Assembly (NCBI GenBank): GCA_963678205.1
Contig: OY782760.1
Span: 2,604,001 to 2,668,000, forward strand
Direction of reading: 5' to 3'
Origin: G963556115 sp963678205
Lineage (GTDB): Bacteria; Planctomycetota; SZUA-567
Length of the DNA: 64,000 nucleotides
In this document: positions 61,870 to 64,000 of the stretch, in pieces
Numbering within the stretch: the first letter of the stretch is position 1
Layout of the letters: each line of letters opens with the position of its first letter
The notes under the pieces: model-generated
What the model was told of the DNA's origin: nothing
Seen by the model: the letters and a program-made list of their open reading frames with translations, nothing else
Databases searched by the model: none
Position numbers and translations under genes: made by a program

Positions 61870-62682
61870 CTACAGTTTATTTTCAAACCGTCTCTTCATT
61901 AGAGACCACACAACCAGAGTAACACCAATACCAAACGGAATTAATGAAAGATATTGCCCCATGGTAAAAGCCTGCTCCCGAACAAGGTCTGTCTGATACT
62001 CTTTAAAAAATTCTACAAAGAACCGAAGTAGGAAATACAATGAGAGAAACACACCTATCAGTAACCCTGCTGGCCTGTTCTCACCACCAAATTTCTTATC
62101 AACCAACAACAATACGCCCAGCACAAATAAGCCCATTAAAAACTCATAAACCTGTGAAGGATGTCTAAGTACAGCTCCACGATCATAATACATAAATCTT
62201 ACACCCCACGGTAAATCAGTCTCACGCCCAACAATTCCAGAATTCATGAAATTCCCTAGGCGCACCCCTGCAGCACCAATAGCAGCACTAAAAGTAAATC
62301 TGTCCAGCATTTCTATATATCTAAATTTATAAACTTTTGTGTATATATAAATTGCAAGAATTATCCCAATGGTAGCTCCATGAGAAGCAAGTCCACCTCG
62401 CCAGAAATACAATATAGTTATAGGGTCTTTTTTATAAATATGCCAATCATAGAAAAAACAATGCCCTAATCGCGCACCAATAATAGTGCCCGCGACACCG
62501 TAAAGCAGGAAGTTTTCTGCAAGTTTTTGCGCATACCCTCCCCGTCGCATCTGCCATTTCCAGAAAAGAAAAGCAATTATTAAGGTAATAGCAAAGATAA
62601 TTCCATAATAACGAATCTGAACAGAGCCTATACTGAAAAGTACAGGATGAATTGAGTGAACAAAACCAACTGAATTATCCAA
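61870..62682 (-). CDS. lgt: Prolipoprotein diacylglyceryl transferase Lgt
   Basis: Lgt adds diacylglycerol to the lipobox cysteine of pre-lipoproteins in the inner membrane. The 270-residue polytopic protein has IRYYGIIFAI at the first helices, the loop GARLGHCFFYDWHIY, and the signature RLGNFMNSGIVGRETD with DLPWGVRF, then HPSQVYEFLMG. All are family hallmarks. The start is a TTG at 62682 with GAGGGAG ahead, one base after the scpB stop. Lipoproteins encoded here at 45564 and 47952 are likely substrates. Confidence 0.95.
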   Translation of the reverse strand: MDNSVGFVHSIHPVLFSIGSVQIRYYGIIFAITLIIAFLFWKWQMRRGGYAQKLAENFLLYGVAGTIIGARLGHCFFYDWHIYKKDPITILYFWRGGLASHGATIGIILAIYIYTKVYKFRYIEMLDRFTFSAAIGAAGVRLGNFMNSGIVGRETDLPWGVRFMYYDRGAVLRHPSQVYEFLMGLFVLGVLLLVDKKFGGENRPAGLLIGVFLSLYFLLRFFVEFFKEYQTDLVREQAFTMGQYLSLIPFGIGVTLVVWSLMKRRFENKL

Positions 62683-62683
62683 T

Positions 62684-63847
62684 TTATATACTCCCTCTTT
62701 CCTCTTGTTCTATTTCATTCTCATCATCTATATCTTCAACATTTTCTGAAATAACAGAAACTCTATCTTCGACTATAGTATCAATTTCAGTTGATTTTCC
62801 TTCTGTATCAGATTCAATAACCACCGCCCCCTCAAGTTTACTATGTACCTCAGCAATATCCTCTCCAGAGCCTTCAACAACTTCAGGTTTAACAAGATCA
62901 ACATCAATATTAGTAAGTCTTCTAAGTTCAGTAGCCATAGGAAGTACATCCAGAGAAGCAAGTCCAAATTCCTGAAGAAAAAACTCAGTAGTACCGTAAA
63001 GAATAGGATATCCAATGACATCCATCTTCTTGCCAACAGGCCTTATACTACCTCTTTCCATAAGCTGCCTCATTACCTGCCCACATCCAACCCCACGTAC
63101 AGCCTCAACTTCAGCTCTAGTTACCGGCTGCTTATACGCAACTATCGCAAGGGTATCTAGTGCAGATGGGCTTAGCTTCTTATCCTTTTCTTCTTTTATT
63201 GCTCTTTTACCATATAAAGCTTGGACATTTCGTGCAAATTCTGCACGAGTAAGCATCTGAAATTTCTCAGCAATCTCAACAATTTCAAACGCTCGATCAG
63301 ACTCTCTGTACTGAGTTTGAAGCTCATTAATTGCTTCAGCCACAACGTCTCGTCTTATACGACTACCCGCAGATTTAGCAATTTTATCTATACTTACCGG
63401 TTCATCTGCAGCAAAAAGCAGTGCTTCGACTATCTGGATAAGTGGCATGGAAAAATCATCTCCAGTAAGTTCAAATCCATCCTCTTTATCCTCTGGGACT
63501 CCTTCTGAGTCTTCACGAGCTTCCTCTGCACTATTACCAGAAATTTCATCAGAACCATTATCGACACCCACAACTGTCTCAGGCTCACCCCCAGAAATAT
63601 TTTCTATCGTATTATTATTATTGTCAATATTAACACCGTCATCCGCGACCTCAACTAAAGGCTCTAAATCAGGGTTTATCTGCTCACTATTTCCACCATC
63701 AATAGAACCAAAAGCCTCTGTAGAGACCTCATCGCTATCGTCTAAAGACACCTCATCCGACCCCATTTTTTTCTCAGAATTATCTGTGAAATTACAGTCC
63801 TCTTCTTTATCACTATTATCTGATCTATCCATATTTAATTCACTCAT
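62684..63847 (-). CDS. scpB: Segregation/condensation protein ScpB with acidic extensions
   Basis: ScpB joins ScpA and Smc in the condensin complex. The winged-helix core is at about 135-305: LIQIVEALLFAADEPVSIDKIA, LSPSALDTLAIVAYKQPVTRAEVEAVRGV and PILYGTTEFFLQEFGL are typical. Unlike normal ScpB of about 180-200 residues, this 387-residue form has about 130 very acidic Asp/Glu/Ser/Asn residues before the core and about 80 more after it. The ATG at 63847 is chosen; a TTG at 63868 is possible. Neither has a good ribosome-binding site. The gene starts the unit that continues with lgt. No scpA is in the window. Confidence 0.88.
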   Translation of the reverse strand: MSELNMDRSDNSDKEEDCNFTDNSEKKMGSDEVSLDDSDEVSTEAFGSIDGGNSEQINPDLEPLVEVADDGVNIDNNNNTIENISGGEPETVVGVDNGSDEISGNSAEEAREDSEGVPEDKEDGFELTGDDFSMPLIQIVEALLFAADEPVSIDKIAKSAGSRIRRDVVAEAINELQTQYRESDRAFEIVEIAEKFQMLTRAEFARNVQALYGKRAIKEEKDKKLSPSALDTLAIVAYKQPVTRAEVEAVRGVGCGQVMRQLMERGSIRPVGKKMDVIGYPILYGTTEFFLQEFGLASLDVLPMATELRRLTNIDVDLVKPEVVEGSGEDIAEVHSKLEGAVVIESDTEGKSTEIDTIVEDRVSVISENVEDIDDENEIEQEERGSI

Positions 63848-63899
63848 ATTAACAGCATAATTACCCAAGTAAAACGACTACCCATAATAACATTTTAGG

Positions 63900-63927
63900 A
63901 TTTTACATTTTTATTACTCTCTGTCAA
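63900..63927 (-). promoter_or_regulatory. Promoter of the scpB-lgt unit
   Basis: On the minus strand, TTGACA (63922-63927) and TAAAAT (63900-63905), 16-base spacer, about 50 bases before the ATG. Confidence 0.65.
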
Positions 63928-64000
63928 CTCCAATCGTAAAACAGAACTTGAAACAGACTTATTTTTATGTAAAATTTCTTTTGTTTTTTATGTATACTTA

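Noticed and set aside
1..64000. CRISPR arrays, insertion sequences, prophage
   Set aside because: No regularly spaced repeats, transposase, integrase or phage structural genes were seen on either strand.

Overview
This is an AT-rich chromosomal segment (by eye roughly one third G+C) from a Gram-negative (diderm) bacterium. The diderm reading rests on kdsB (Kdo activation), gmhA (heptose), an ArnT-type glycosyltransferase, an RND pump with its periplasmic adaptor, a TolC-type protein, lgt with lipobox lipoproteins and a LolA-like protein. The mix of an Hanks-type kinase carrying DWG in place of DFG, many exported orphan proteins, very low G+C and a metX-metW pair reminds me of the PVC group, perhaps Lentisphaerota. 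That placement is inference, not proof. No transposase, integrase, phage gene or CRISPR array is visible, so this is core chromosome with scattered lineage-specific genes.

Layout. 1-1560: end of a TolC-like gene, then a 727-base AT-rich gap with DnaA-box-like 9-mers in front of dnaA (possible origin). 1561-6734: dnaA, a phytoene-desaturase-like flavoprotein and comEC (+). 6682-9441: M50 protease, HAD phosphatase and ispH (-), plus a small gene with a strong ribosome-binding site. 9518-19106: envelope and housekeeping genes (DUF3108, kdsB, proB, rnr, yraN, ArnT-like) mixed with small unknown or degenerate regulators, including a PTS EIIA-like protein that has lost its active histidine. 19179-22710: a zinc-finger protein, a UbiA-like membrane protein, a probable 6S RNA and an exported unknown. 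22800-29478: galK, a K+ channel/RCK pair, an NtrC-type regulator with a TPR protein, and a GT4 glycosyltransferase.

29495-33861 is a methionine operon read leftward: Rrf2 regulator, metY, metX, metW and an unexpected umuD. Two tRNA genes (Lys, Glu) and a PhzF-like enzyme follow. 35428-40757 is a tetR-adaptor-RND efflux operon, with a zinc-ribbon Ser/Thr kinase facing away from it. 42462-44818: mnmG and cobO. 45056-47691 is the least ordinary part: a structured mRNA leader, a thioredoxin-like lipoprotein, a 53-residue very basic protein, and an exported LIM-plus-metallopeptidase protein resembling plant DA1, whose 3' end has been duplicated in tandem. 47952-50917: peptidoglycan-binding lipoprotein, ribF and a diguanylate cyclase. 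50918-55975 is a leftward thrC-dapB-oxidoreductase-SbcD-like-Nudix operon. Two tandem BASS-like carriers and typA follow, and finally scpB-lgt-LolA-like-gmhA read leftward.

Across the window, twelve candidate housekeeping promoters share a 16-base spacer, and GTG or TTG starts are often indicated by ribosome-binding-site position. Several regulatory domains have lost the residue they normally use (EIIA His, receiver Asp, ComEC metallo-beta-lactamase ligands).
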